Shown here: positions 15,727-23,967 of the stretch, one piece after another
How the letters are laid out: each line of letters opens with the position of its first letter
Position numbering within the stretch: position 1 is the stretch's first letter
Assembly: GCA_944324825.1 (NCBI GenBank)
Contig: CALUXU010000012.1
Location: forward strand, 1-64,000
Source of the DNA: Candidatus Gastranaerophilales bacterium
GTDB taxonomy: Bacteria > Cyanobacteriota > Vampirovibrionia > Gastranaerophilales > Gastranaerophilaceae
DNA length: 64,000 bases
Direction: 5' to 3'
The notes under the pieces: generated by a model
What the model saw: the letters and a program-made list of their open reading frames with translations, nothing else
Database searches by the model: none
Told to the model about the DNA's origin: nothing
Position numbers and translations under genes: made by a program

Positions 15727-16952
15727 AACATATTCTTTGTATCAGCGAAATACGGGAATATTTGCTTTAAAGCCTTTTGACCTTTGGAATATTCCTTATA
15801 AGCCTCAAAGCCGGCATCATTTGCTTTAATTTCTAAATAATTTTCATCATGTTTTTTTGCATAATCAGATTCAAATCCAACAGGATAAGACCTTTGAGCC
15901 TCAAAACATCGAATAGCTTCCAATCTTTCATCTTTATCTTTAATCTTTCCAAATTTAGCCCTGCATTTAATTTCATAAGCAGACTCGCCGCCGGTTAAAC
16001 GGCCTATAAGTGAATGTTGAGCAGCATGTTCGACCTCATGGGCTGCAACCATTACAATCGGTTTGTATTCAGGGACATCCCGCCATCGAATAGCTGAGTC
16101 CTGAGATGAAAAATGTGCTGCCGCATCCGGACCGACCTTGCGGGAAGGAATTTCTACATTTAATCCAAGATTATCAAGCCCCTTTTTGCGTAAAAAATAA
16201 TAAGACAATTCCTTGCATTTTTCTTCATCTGACAAAAAACGATACGGGAAATATTCATCATTTTGTATTGTTGATACATTAGAAGAATGGCAAAGTTTTT
16301 TTACGTAATATTTATGAGAATCGTTACCTATCGTCAAATTCAAAACTTTTTTATTATCAGAAGACTCCTTATTCATATTCAAAGGATACTCTGTCAATGT
16401 AATATCACGAGATTTATTATTATAGCGGACTTTCATAATTGAAAGTTTTTTGGCATCACCAATATCTGTAACATATTGAGTTTCAGCACTCTTCTTTATC
16501 CACTTACCAAATGCAGAAATAAATTTCAAATCTTTACCAATCGGGGCCTGATGTTTTTCCTTCCGGCATTCTTCTGTTGCAATACTTCTAATACTTGCCG
16601 GCATATTCGCCGAAGTATTTTCGATATCATATTTATATGTTCTCATTTTATAATCAATATCAGTTCCCCAGAAACACTTGGCAAGCGGTCTATTTTGAAT
16701 ATCGTAAAAAGTAGTTATTTCCTTCATATAATCAGGATTTGACTTTTTACCGATTCTAACAACAGTAAACGAAACAGCATTTGGTTGAATTGCCCATGAA
16801 GAAGCAGGAAACTGTGTTAAAGGGACCTTGTCATTTTTCGACAATAAAATATAATCTTGCTTTATAGGAGAACCAAGAAGTTTATTTATTGAACGCCGGC
16901 AGTTTTGTTTTGCAGAGTTATAAAAATTAATTGGATTAAACTTAATCATCAT
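15723..16952 (-). CDS. zincin (HExxH) metalloprotease-like protein
   Basis: 409-aa protein of unknown family. The only clear signature is a gluzincin-type zinc site: H305-E-V-E-H309 in MVAAHEVEHAAQHS, with a candidate third ligand E374 in YLEIKANDAGFEAY. The N-terminal 280 residues are unrecognised and there is no signal peptide. Two adjacent ATG codons (16952 and 16949) are equally good starts behind AAAAGAG. A TAGCAAAAAAAATATTT element lies about 20-35 bases upstream. Proteolytic activity is an inference from the site alone. Confidence 0.65.
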   Translation of the reverse strand: MMIKFNPINFYNSAKQNCRRSINKLLGSPIKQDYILLSKNDKVPLTQFPASSWAIQPNAVSFTVVRIGKKSNPDYMKEITTFYDIQNRPLAKCFWGTDIDYKMRTYKYDIENTSANMPASIRSIATEECRKEKHQAPIGKDLKFISAFGKWIKKSAETQYVTDIGDAKKLSIMKVRYNNKSRDITLTEYPLNMNKESSDNKKVLNLTIGNDSHKYYVKKLCHSSNVSTIQNDEYFPYRFLSDEEKCKELSYYFLRKKGLDNLGLNVEIPSRKVGPDAAAHFSSQDSAIRWRDVPEYKPIVMVAAHEVEHAAQHSLIGRLTGGESAYEIKCRAKFGKIKDKDERLEAIRCFEAQRSYPVGFESDYAKKHDENYLEIKANDAGFEAYKEYSKGQKALKQIFPYFADTKNMF

Positions 16953-16970
16953 ACTCTTTTAAAACTGATA

Positions 16971-16986
16971 AATATTTTTTTTGCTA
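16971..16986 (-). promoter_or_regulatory. TAGCAAAAAA upstream element, copy C
   Basis: The minus strand reads CTAGCAAAAAAAATATTT, directly between the ferritin-like gene's terminator and the zincin gene. It must therefore serve the zincin gene. Confidence 0.45.
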
Positions 16987-16987
16987 G

Positions 16988-17016
16988 AAAAAAGCGGGGA
17001 AACCCCGCTTTTTTTT
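16988..17016. terminator. bidirectional terminator
   Basis: AAGCGGGG (16992-16999) and CCCCGCTT (17003-17010) form a perfect GC-rich stem with A runs on the left and T runs on the right. It terminates the ferritin-like operon on the minus strand (T-tract on that strand) and works in both directions. Confidence 0.9.
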
Positions 17017-18319
17017 AATCTAAGTCTTCAAACAAATCATATTTGCGAAGATTTGTCAATTCATCTGGAGTAACTGTATCCGGCGCCATTGCTTTTTTCT
17101 GATAAGCTTTTTCTAAAAGGCTTACTTCCATTTTTTTCAAAGCATCATCCGCAAGCACTATGTCACAACCCTCTAAAGTTCCCATCAGTTTTACAACTCG
17201 TTCAGACGGTGCACCGTCAGCGTTAACAACTTCCTGAACTGCATAGCTGGACCAATTATCAGGAAGTTTGTCAACCGTTGAATAATCCATATCACATCCT
17301 AAACGTTTACCGGTTTCTTTTTTCAGAACTTGAGTCACATATTCTTTCTGTGACTTGAACCTTGAAGGAAGTATAACTTTATTTCCGACAATTTCTTCCG
17401 GCTCACGTTTTTCATATTTTTTTAGTAATTCTCCTGCAATACGCAAATGTTCAAGTTCGTGGGATAAAAATTCTTCCCAAATACTCTTGATTTTTGTATC
17501 CGGTTCGTCTTCCATACAGTTATAATAATTACAAACCTCGGTAAATTCATGCAATACAAGTTTTTCAAGCATTGTTTCTGTCGGGTCAATCAAAGATTCG
17601 TACATGCTTACGTGCTCCTCTTCAACATCTTTGATTTCCGCATACGTTTCTCTTAAGCCTTCATTGCCATACATAAACCCATGTTCTGCGTAATAATTAT
17701 GTGTCTGCTGCTCTGCCGATAGGAGTGTCAGAATATTCACTTTAGTCTGAGGTGTGGCTGTTGTTTTATCATAATGATGTCTTAATCTTAGAGCGTTATC
17801 ATTATGATGATTTTGTGTCGGTCGTGATAATATCACATCAGTCTGCCCTTGAAGAATATCATTAGGATTTATACCGTGTGTAAGATAAGCCCATTGAGAA
17901 TATCTGTAAAGGTGATCAAAATCCTCTAAAAGTCCAAAATCAAATGTTTCTTTAACATAAGAATCAGGTTCATTTTGAGAAAGCCAGGCGGTCAAATCAA
18001 CGGCAACCTGTTCATAGCCTAAAGTTGTCTCCAAAACTGTTTGATCCTCAGGTCCGAGCCAGTTGACAGTTGTTTGATGCATATCTTCTATTCTTCTTAT
18101 TTGTGCAAGAATAGCTTTTAACTCATTGTCATCACATACTCTTGCAAAATGATGTTTAAAATTCCAAGCCTCAACTTCTATACCGTTCATAAAAATCTGT
18201 CTTGTTCTTGTATAACAATCAACATCCTTTTTATTAAACGGACGTCTTACAATTTCATGCCAGCTTCTTAGCTGCCTGTCTAAAGGGGTTCCCTTTTCTT
18301 GTAATGGATTAAAAGTCAT
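17015..18319 (-). CDS. ferritin-like (diiron) domain protein
   Basis: 434-aa, mostly helical protein of no named family that I recognise. Three ExxH motifs characteristic of ferritin-like diiron carboxylate sites are present: E78-DM-H81, E233-EE-H236 and E288-LE-H291. Additional helix glutamates (GYEQVAVDL, SAEQQTH, HEFTEVCNYY) sit at plausible ligand positions, enough for a four-helix bundle, possibly duplicated. It could be an oxygenase, oxidase or iron-handling protein. It is the second gene of a pair with the glycosidase-like gene, 15 bases downstream of it. Confidence 0.6.
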   Translation of the reverse strand: MTFNPLQEKGTPLDRQLRSWHEIVRRPFNKKDVDCYTRTRQIFMNGIEVEAWNFKHHFARVCDDNELKAILAQIRRIEDMHQTTVNWLGPEDQTVLETTLGYEQVAVDLTAWLSQNEPDSYVKETFDFGLLEDFDHLYRYSQWAYLTHGINPNDILQGQTDVILSRPTQNHHNDNALRLRHHYDKTTATPQTKVNILTLLSAEQQTHNYYAEHGFMYGNEGLRETYAEIKDVEEEHVSMYESLIDPTETMLEKLVLHEFTEVCNYYNCMEDEPDTKIKSIWEEFLSHELEHLRIAGELLKKYEKREPEEIVGNKVILPSRFKSQKEYVTQVLKKETGKRLGCDMDYSTVDKLPDNWSSYAVQEVVNADGAPSERVVKLMGTLEGCDIVLADDALKKMEVSLLEKAYQKKAMAPDTVTPDELTNLRKYDLFEDLD

Positions 18320-18334
18320 ATTATTTTCCTTTCA

Positions 18335-19645
18335 TTATAAATTCAGAGAATATGAAAACAATTCTCCTATTTTTGAGTTATATCTGCGCCCGTCATCTTT
18401 TGCAAACAAATTTTCCCAATGGCTAAAAGGAGTACCATCAGTTGAATAAGAAGGATTGCACATCATAAGATGATGGGTGCTGGTATCATATCTTAGCGGG
18501 AATAAATCCTCCATCTGCATAAAACTTGCAAGTTTATCACTCGGATACTCATACGCAAATAATGCAGTATTAATACGATTTATCCGCTCTTCATAGGTTC
18601 TGCCGCCAATGTCATTATCATCGGATACATCAACTCCCGGAGCATAATCTCTCACGTATTTTAAATCTTGAGATTCTTTTTTTACATCATCATAGCTATC
18701 GCCATTAATAAATGCCGTACCGGTTGTAAAGCCCAAGGCTTTAAATCTATCAAAATCCCAAGAGGTTTTTTCGCCGATTATGCTTATTGTAGTTTTTCCC
18801 GACCGTTTTCGGATTTCGTTAAAAATATACTGTGTCTGTTCAAATCCCGGTAGTGCACCAACACCTGTATAATTATCCATATCATAATTTCCGATATGTT
18901 TTGCAGAATCAACAAACATTGCTTCAAAACCGAGATTCATTAGTTTTACTGATTCATCTATCCATAGCTCAACATGGTTTGGATTATCCCAAGAAAAAGT
19001 TTCATCATCAGAATCAGGGTGTGCTATTTTTATTTGATCGGCAGAGATTACGGTTCTAAATCCTGTTTTAAGGCCATGAAAATGTGCTAAATCATTAAAG
19101 GCTCTAAACTGCTCCTCTTGAGATATTTTATCTATAATCGAAAAATCAATTATATTTCCGCTATAACCGGCATTTAGCTTTATTCCGTATATAGAATTTT
19201 CTACATCAGCAGGCTTGTTATAACCGTCGCCATAAATATTCGGAAATATCTGCGACAAAATAACACAGTTCGCCCAGCTTTTTGCCGACGGAGGAATGGC
19301 AGGCAAGAGTTTGATTGAACTCAAAATTCCGTTTGAGCATCTATCATAATGCATTTCGGCAATAGCTCGGTTATTTATCTCAATATAATTCGCTGTTCTG
19401 CCCCAGTTATCACCATAATTCGGTGTTTCAATCAAATAAGGGAATTCTTTATAAAATTCAAAACATTCACACAAAGTTACTATTGAATTCACAGCATCTT
19501 TAACACTTCTGGATAGAAGTTCAACAGGAACAACATTCCCAATCCATTTCTTTATCCCGGATTGAAACAAATGCTCTTTAGACCAATTATCAGGAACTAA
19601 TTCTGTCGATTCATTTAGTGCTTCTAATAATTTATTAACTATCAT
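18335..19645 (-). CDS. TIM-barrel glycosidase-like protein (GH13-like)
   Basis: 436-aa cytoplasmic protein without signal peptide. The segments DLAHFHGLKTGFRTVISADQ, GFEAMFVDSAKHIG (D246, K249-H250) and SIIGEKTSWD (E292) recall the beta-strand 3, 4 and 5 motifs of GH13 alpha-amylase-fold enzymes: a nucleophile Asp followed by KH, and a general-acid Glu. The fourth-region HD is not convincing, so activity and substrate are uncertain. It leads an apparent operon with the ferritin-like gene. I know of no characterised system with this pairing. Confidence 0.5.
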   Translation of the reverse strand: MIVNKLLEALNESTELVPDNWSKEHLFQSGIKKWIGNVVPVELLSRSVKDAVNSIVTLCECFEFYKEFPYLIETPNYGDNWGRTANYIEINNRAIAEMHYDRCSNGILSSIKLLPAIPPSAKSWANCVILSQIFPNIYGDGYNKPADVENSIYGIKLNAGYSGNIIDFSIIDKISQEEQFRAFNDLAHFHGLKTGFRTVISADQIKIAHPDSDDETFSWDNPNHVELWIDESVKLMNLGFEAMFVDSAKHIGNYDMDNYTGVGALPGFEQTQYIFNEIRKRSGKTTISIIGEKTSWDFDRFKALGFTTGTAFINGDSYDDVKKESQDLKYVRDYAPGVDVSDDNDIGGRTYEERINRINTALFAYEYPSDKLASFMQMEDLFPLRYDTSTHHLMMCNPSYSTDGTPFSHWENLFAKDDGRRYNSKIGELFSYSLNL

Positions 19646-19738
19646 ATTTTCAACTTTAGTTAATAAATATTTTCAAACATTACCGAGTAAGGCAAAATTA
19701 ACTTAATAAAAATTAATAAAAAAGGCAATTTTTATTTT

Positions 19739-19756
19739 CAGGAAGGTTTACCTGAA
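19739..19756 (+). promoter_or_regulatory. hairpin over the Shine-Dalgarno of the deamidase-like gene
   Basis: TCAGG (19739-19743) and CCTGA (19751-19755) can pair, placing GGAAGG (the best Shine-Dalgarno, 19741-19746) in the stem and loop just before the ATG at 19758. This may dampen translation; the stem is only 5 bp. Confidence 0.25.
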
Positions 19757-19757
19757 T

Positions 19758-20447
19758 ATGATTAATACATTTTATACAAATTACAATACCCCGAGTTTAA
19801 ATTTTACCGGAAAAACTTTCTCAAAAAAGAATTTTAAAGATTTTGAAGAAGTATACGAAACCGGCGGTAAAAAATTCAAAAAAGTTTCATCAAAACTGTT
19901 TGAAGCATATACAAAACCTAAAAACAGAATATCATTAGAACGAGATATATGGGGCTACAAAGTTCCTGTTGGTTCTAAACCGTTAGCGAAATATACCGGA
20001 ACAAAAGTAAAAACTGCAGGTTTTTCAACCGAAAGCGGCGGCTATGGCGGCGGCTGGATAAAAGCAGGAATTGATACTCCGTTATCTACAAAAGATGTAC
20101 ATACTTGTGCTCTTGTAAGTTTAGTAAACGAAAATACAAATGAACAGTTGATGTACCACGTATATTCATTTACAACTGCAGGAAAAATTAAAGAGCTTAT
20201 TAAAAATGAATTCCCGAGATTTAATAAGGTAAACATAATGCCGGGCGACCAATTCCAAACAAATTCAACCGTAAATAATATATTAGAAGCAGTAAATGAT
20301 ATTAATCCAAAGGCTATCAGACAATATTATCATATGCCTGTTGAGAACCCGGAAGTAATCTCTGTTAAGGGAGAATTACGTTATTTAGAGAATAAAAAGC
20401 CTGATGAAATGACATTTACGGAAGTTAACCAATATAATTATGACTAA
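19758..20447 (+). CDS. candidate CheD/CNF-type deamidase with N-terminal F-x-G motif
   Basis: 229-aa orphan protein. Residues T111, C117 and H134 are spaced exactly as the catalytic Thr-Cys-His of Thermotoga CheD (T21, C27, H44: T-x5-C-x16-H). They lie in a similar hydrophobic strand context (CALVSLV ... LMYHVYSF). The same Cys-His fold is used by glutamine deamidases, including toxins of the CNF1/BLF1 type. The glycine-rich GGYGGGW just before is unusual. N15-F16-T17-G18 places the F-x-G motif where the JAMM- and HNH-like proteins have it. There is no signal peptide and no chemotaxis gene nearby, which argues against a true CheD. The function is inferred from spacing only. Confidence 0.5.
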   Translation: MINTFYTNYNTPSLNFTGKTFSKKNFKDFEEVYETGGKKFKKVSSKLFEAYTKPKNRISLERDIWGYKVPVGSKPLAKYTGTKVKTAGFSTESGGYGGGWIKAGIDTPLSTKDVHTCALVSLVNENTNEQLMYHVYSFTTAGKIKELIKNEFPRFNKVNIMPGDQFQTNSTVNNILEAVNDINPKAIRQYYHMPVENPEVISVKGELRYLENKKPDEMTFTEVNQYNYD

Positions 20448-20449
20448 AA

Positions 20450-21202
20450 TCAAGATACTTGTGGATTAAGATTAGCTTGATTTATCCAATCAACAGCACT
20501 ATTTATACTTTTCAAATGAGTTTTTCCTGCATAATATGTTCCGGGCTCAAAAATTCCGTCAGAACAAAGATATAAACGTTCTTCTTTAGAAAGAGGTTTA
20601 TAATTATTCATCGTCATGTAACATCTGGTTTCTATTCCTTTAGGTCCATCATGAGCTTCAAGAACAAAAATACTTCCTTTTCGTTTGTAAGATACTTTTC
20701 TCCCGATAAAAATTCCTCGTTTAATATCAGGAGTAAATTTTATTTCACGTTTCTTGGCAGCGCCAAGTTGTTTTGTTAAGATTTTATCTATTTCTTGTGG
20801 AGATACAAGTCCATTTTTACACCAAGCGGAACGATGTTTAGAAAAAATAATTGAAAGCCTTTCTTCCTCCGAAATATTAAGCTGCGTATTATATTTCTTT
20901 GCAGTTTTTTTAGGTTGAGTTACTGTCTTTGGTTTATTTATAGGACTTACCGGAACCTCCGGTTTCGGGATGGATTTTATAGGAGTAAAACTATCCCCTT
21001 TTTGCAATTTATTATTTTCTTTAATAAATCTTTTAGTTATGGGCAATCTTGATGCAATTAGACAAATACCGATAAGAAATGAAGCTCTCACAATTTTATT
21101 CTGATAAAAAGGGGGATTATCATCCGAAGAACTATTGTTTTGCGGCTTTGTATATGTCCTATGTACTCTATTAATCGAACGGTTTAATAATATCGGAATC
21201 AA
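20450..21202 (-). CDS. orphan protein with one membrane segment
   Basis: 250-aa protein, family not recognised. One hydrophobic segment lies at about residues 34-52 (IVRASFLIGICLIASRLPI), followed by a Pro/Lys-rich linker (about 65-100) and a C-terminal domain. That domain carries IKRGIFIGRKVSYKRKG, FVLEAHDGPKGIETRCYM and GIFEPGTYYAGKTH. I start at the TTG preceded by GGAGG at 5 nt. An in-frame TTG four codons upstream lacks a ribosome site. The convergent neighbour is the deamidase-like gene, with a 2-bp gap. Confidence 0.6.
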   Translation of the reverse strand: MIPILLNRSINRVHRTYTKPQNNSSSDDNPPFYQNKIVRASFLIGICLIASRLPITKRFIKENNKLQKGDSFTPIKSIPKPEVPVSPINKPKTVTQPKKTAKKYNTQLNISEEERLSIIFSKHRSAWCKNGLVSPQEIDKILTKQLGAAKKREIKFTPDIKRGIFIGRKVSYKRKGSIFVLEAHDGPKGIETRCYMTMNNYKPLSKEERLYLCSDGIFEPGTYYAGKTHLKSINSAVDWINQANLNPQVS

Positions 21203-21233
21203 AATAACCTCCAATTATAATAAATCCGGTGAA

Positions 21234-21245
21234 TTATTTTTTTGC
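21234..21245 (-). promoter_or_regulatory. TAGCAAAAAA upstream element, copy D
   Basis: The minus strand reads TTAGCAAAAAAATAATT upstream of the orphan gene at 20450-21202. It overlaps the last codons of the TPR-porin gene, so the match could be partly coincidental coding sequence. Confidence 0.25.
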
Positions 21246-22859
21246 TAATTGACCTTCTTTTTTAAATAAACTTATAACTAAATCAAACAAAAACTGATTC
21301 CGTGTAATATTTGCATATTTATAATACCTGTATTGAAGTTCAAAACTTATATGGTCATTAAGCCTATATTTACCATCAACTGAAGCTCCATAAATAAACA
21401 AGGATTGATCCGGACTTAATGCAAATTGCCAGCCGGCAAAAGCGCCAAAACCATAAGAGAAATTTGTATTTTTTATTTTTCCTGCAAAATTCATATTAAC
21501 AGTATTATCAGAATACCACTTAGGAGAGAAAAATCCACCATATAACAAACCCTGCTTATCATATAAATTTTGGAGATTAAATTCATATCCGGATTGATAA
21601 CTAACCAAATCCAGCGAAACTTTTTGTAGGTATGGTTTAGTTAAATCATAACGAAGCAGTTTTCCTATTCCTAACATGCCCTCCCAGTATAAATCAGAAG
21701 GCATATTATAACCGTCTTTAGCCCCAATACCGCCTTTTGTAAAAACATAACTGCGTTTAGGCAAGCGATATGTCATATCCAAATATAAATTATTATCAGC
21801 AACCTGCCCTGTAAATCGGCCATCAATATTTACCCCAACTGCAGATAAAAATGATTGCTCCGTATTATTCCGATGAAACCCCAGTTTAACATTGAATGCA
21901 TCATTAACATAATATTTTACCCAGGTATCAGTCAAAAGCATTGCACCATATTGTTGAAAAGCTTTTACCCCGATATCTGCACGAAGAGCTATTTTTTCAT
22001 TCAAGCGACCTTGTGTTCCTAATCGAATTTCATTTGTAACATCGTTCAAAGGCTCAGGTCCCTGACTTTGAAGAACACCGGAGGTATAAATAAATAAAAT
22101 ATAATCAAAATAAACTTGCAAATTCTTTTCATAACAGGAATTACTAAACAAAATTTTATTAGCATCCATTTTATATTCTTCATTCAATTTTTGAACATAC
22201 AATTCATAACCGGAAACAAACTGGTATGCTCTTTTCCTTTTTATTTCATTTTCTAACTCAAGAACCTCATCTGTTTGAGGAAGAGTTTTCAAGATTTTAT
22301 AAGCATCTTCAAAAAGTTCAAGATTATAATAAGCTTTAGCTTTTAAATATTGAATATCATTAGTTTGCGGCAGACGTTTTAATTCCTGCAAAGCTTTAAG
22401 CTCTGAGCCTTCTGAAATATAACTGTGAGTCAAACCCATTTGCGCAAATTTATCGTAAGGAGTTTTAATCAGTATATTGTCATATACACTTCGAGCCTGA
22501 GTATAATCTTTTATGGGGATATTCTTTTCAGCCTGTATTAATAACCCTATATCAGAATCTAAAAGTTCATTAGCTTCTGCTATTTGGTATGCTTCATTCA
22601 CCTTTTGCAATTTATTCAGGACAAAAATATATTTTTTTGTGACATCTAAGGTTTTGCAAGAGGAATTATACAACTTTTCAAGCTCAGACTCTGCTTCCTC
22701 ATACATTTCTTGTTCGATAAGAGAATCTATTTGAGTAATAATTTCTTCATAATAAGAGCACGCAAAATCATCCAAAGTATAATCATCAAGAGTATCTGCG
22801 TAGGAACTATTAAATATTATATTGATAAAAACAATTAAACATACTAATAGTTTTTTCAT
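21234..22859 (-). CDS. outer-membrane TPR/beta-barrel protein (BcsC/PgaA-like layout)
   Basis: 541-aa protein with a signal peptide (MKKLLVCLIVFINIIFNSSYA) and TPR-like helices at about residues 30-205 (YEEAESELEKLYN, DYTQARSVYDNIL, LELFEDAYKILKTLPQ). A C-terminal about 300-residue region has alternating amphipathic strands rich in Tyr/Gly/Asn (GGIGAKDGYNM, FSYGFGAFAGW, YRLNDHISFELQYRYYKYANI). This TPR-plus-barrel arrangement is that of exopolysaccharide export porins such as BcsC and PgaA. No polysaccharide synthase is adjacent, so the substrate is open. Confidence 0.65.
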   Translation of the reverse strand: MKKLLVCLIVFINIIFNSSYADTLDDYTLDDFACSYYEEIITQIDSLIEQEMYEEAESELEKLYNSSCKTLDVTKKYIFVLNKLQKVNEAYQIAEANELLDSDIGLLIQAEKNIPIKDYTQARSVYDNILIKTPYDKFAQMGLTHSYISEGSELKALQELKRLPQTNDIQYLKAKAYYNLELFEDAYKILKTLPQTDEVLELENEIKRKRAYQFVSGYELYVQKLNEEYKMDANKILFSNSCYEKNLQVYFDYILFIYTSGVLQSQGPEPLNDVTNEIRLGTQGRLNEKIALRADIGVKAFQQYGAMLLTDTWVKYYVNDAFNVKLGFHRNNTEQSFLSAVGVNIDGRFTGQVADNNLYLDMTYRLPKRSYVFTKGGIGAKDGYNMPSDLYWEGMLGIGKLLRYDLTKPYLQKVSLDLVSYQSGYEFNLQNLYDKQGLLYGGFFSPKWYSDNTVNMNFAGKIKNTNFSYGFGAFAGWQFALSPDQSLFIYGASVDGKYRLNDHISFELQYRYYKYANITRNQFLFDLVISLFKKEGQLAKK

Positions 22860-22930
22860 ATAGATATGATATGGAATAAGATGAATTATAATAATAATCC
22901 AACAGGGTATTATTCTATTTCATTTACCCC

Positions 22931-23100
22931 TGGGCAGGGGTGGATTGTCTTGCTCGCCGGCGTTAAACGGGTCTACGGAATTGACCTACGTCAATCCCTA
23001 CGCCCTCTGCCGGTTCACGCTCGAACCAAGCAAAGCTCCGCTTTGAGTGGTTCTCATCCACTTTACAAACAACAAAAAAGAGACCTTGCGGTCTCTTTCA
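22931..23100. repeat. tRNA-Tyr-tail tandem repeat, unit A'
   Basis: A 170-bp unit begins (plus strand) with TGGGCAGGGGTGGATT, the complement of the tRNA-Tyr 3' end, and finishes with the terminator hairpin AAAGAGACC/GGTCTCTTT. It is almost identical to the unit at 23288-23457, with a few substitutions, and is rich in short palindromes. It is G+C-rich relative to the neighbourhood. No gene is supported in it. Confidence 0.8.
23071..23100. terminator. repeat-borne terminator t1
   Basis: AAAGAGACC (23077-23085), loop TTGC and GGTCTCTTT (23090-23098), with a T-run on the minus strand. The hairpin is identical in all three array units. Confidence 0.75.
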
Positions 23101-23108
23101 ATAAGTAT

Positions 23109-23279
23109 TGGGCAGGGGTAAGGACTCCGTTGCCGTGCAGCAAAACAATTAAGTATTGTTTTGCGTAGGACTGTAAAGCCGAACCGGGAAAACAAAATTA
23201 AGGCAATGGAGGAAGTGAGAACCACCACGGTGGTGAGAAACGCCCCTGCATAAAAAAAGAGACCTTGCGGTCTCTTTCA
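23109..23279. repeat. tRNA-Tyr-tail tandem repeat, unit B
   Basis: Same frame as units A and A' (starts TGGGCAGGGG, ends with the AAAGAGACC hairpin at 23256-23277) and the same length (171 bp), but the body is different. It contains its own hairpin of GCAAAACAAT/ATTGTTTTGC and a CACCACCACGGTGGTG-type dyad. Equal unit length with unrelated interior suggests replacement of the body between fixed ends. Confidence 0.7.
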
Positions 23280-23287
23280 ATAAGTAT

Positions 23288-23457
23288 TGGGCAGGGGTGG
23301 ATTGTCTTGCTCGCCGGCGTTAAACGGGTCTACGGAATTGACCTACGTCAATCCCTACGCCCTCTGCCGGCTCGCGCTTGAACCAAGCAAAGCTCCGCTT
23401 TGAGTGGTTCTCATCCACTTTACAAACAATAAAAAAGAGACCTTGCGGTCTCTTTCA
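23288..23457. repeat. tRNA-Tyr-tail tandem repeat, unit A
   Basis: A 170-bp unit nearly identical to 22931-23100. It lies immediately downstream (minus-strand sense) of the true tRNA-Tyr. Start points of the tRNA-tail copies are 22931, 23109, 23288 and 23466, a period of 178-179 bp. The terminator at 23434-23455 is the natural terminator of tRNA-Tyr. Confidence 0.8.
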
Positions 23458-23461
23458 ATAA

Positions 23462-23548
<87 letters not shown>

Positions 23549-23692
23549 ATATTAAGTTGTCAATTATGTTTGTCATTATCAAGCACAGCTTGATGTCGTC
23601 ATGTATGTGCTCCGAGTGGCAGAACTAGCTACCTATTTAACTTCAAAAAATGATACTTAATCATTTTTTTCAGGTTCCGGGCCTCCGGGCTT

Positions 23693-23715
23693 ACTCGGGC
23701 ACCTACCCATATTAA
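23693..23715 (-). repeat. partial duplicate of the tRNA-Tyr 5' end
   Basis: 23 bp identical to the first 16 nt of tRNA-Tyr plus its 5' flank (minus strand TTAATATGGGTAGGTGCCCG...), located 160 bp upstream of the gene. It breaks off in the D-arm and is not a functional tRNA. Confidence 0.8.
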
Positions 23716-23760
23716 ATTATCATCCTACTTTAACAATCCAATCGCCCCCGAATTCAAAAA

Positions 23761-23832
<72 letters not shown>

Positions 23833-23868
23833 TTATGGATAATATTATAATTGTCAAAGTGTTAAAAA

Positions 23869-23940
23869 AGCCGGTAATAGGAATCGAACCTACAACCTAC
23901 GGTTTACAAAACCGTTGCTCTACCGTTGAGCTATACCGGC
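23869..23940 (-). tRNA. tRNA-Thr (anticodon TGT)
   Basis: A 72-nt cloverleaf. The acceptor GCCGGTA pairs with TACCGGC, the anticodon stem ACGGT/ACCGT closes loop TTTGTAA, and the T-arm reads GTAGGTTCGATTCCTAT. It is the first of three clustered tRNAs on the minus strand; Thr-Tyr-Thr clusters are common in bacteria. Confidence 0.95.
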
Positions 23941-23967
23941 AACAAAACTATTGTATTAAGGACATAG

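Noticed and set aside
19758-20447. Genuine chemotaxis CheD.
   Set aside because: The T-C-H spacing fits, but the flanking CheD motifs and chemotaxis neighbours are missing, and the protein is longer with an extra N-terminal region.
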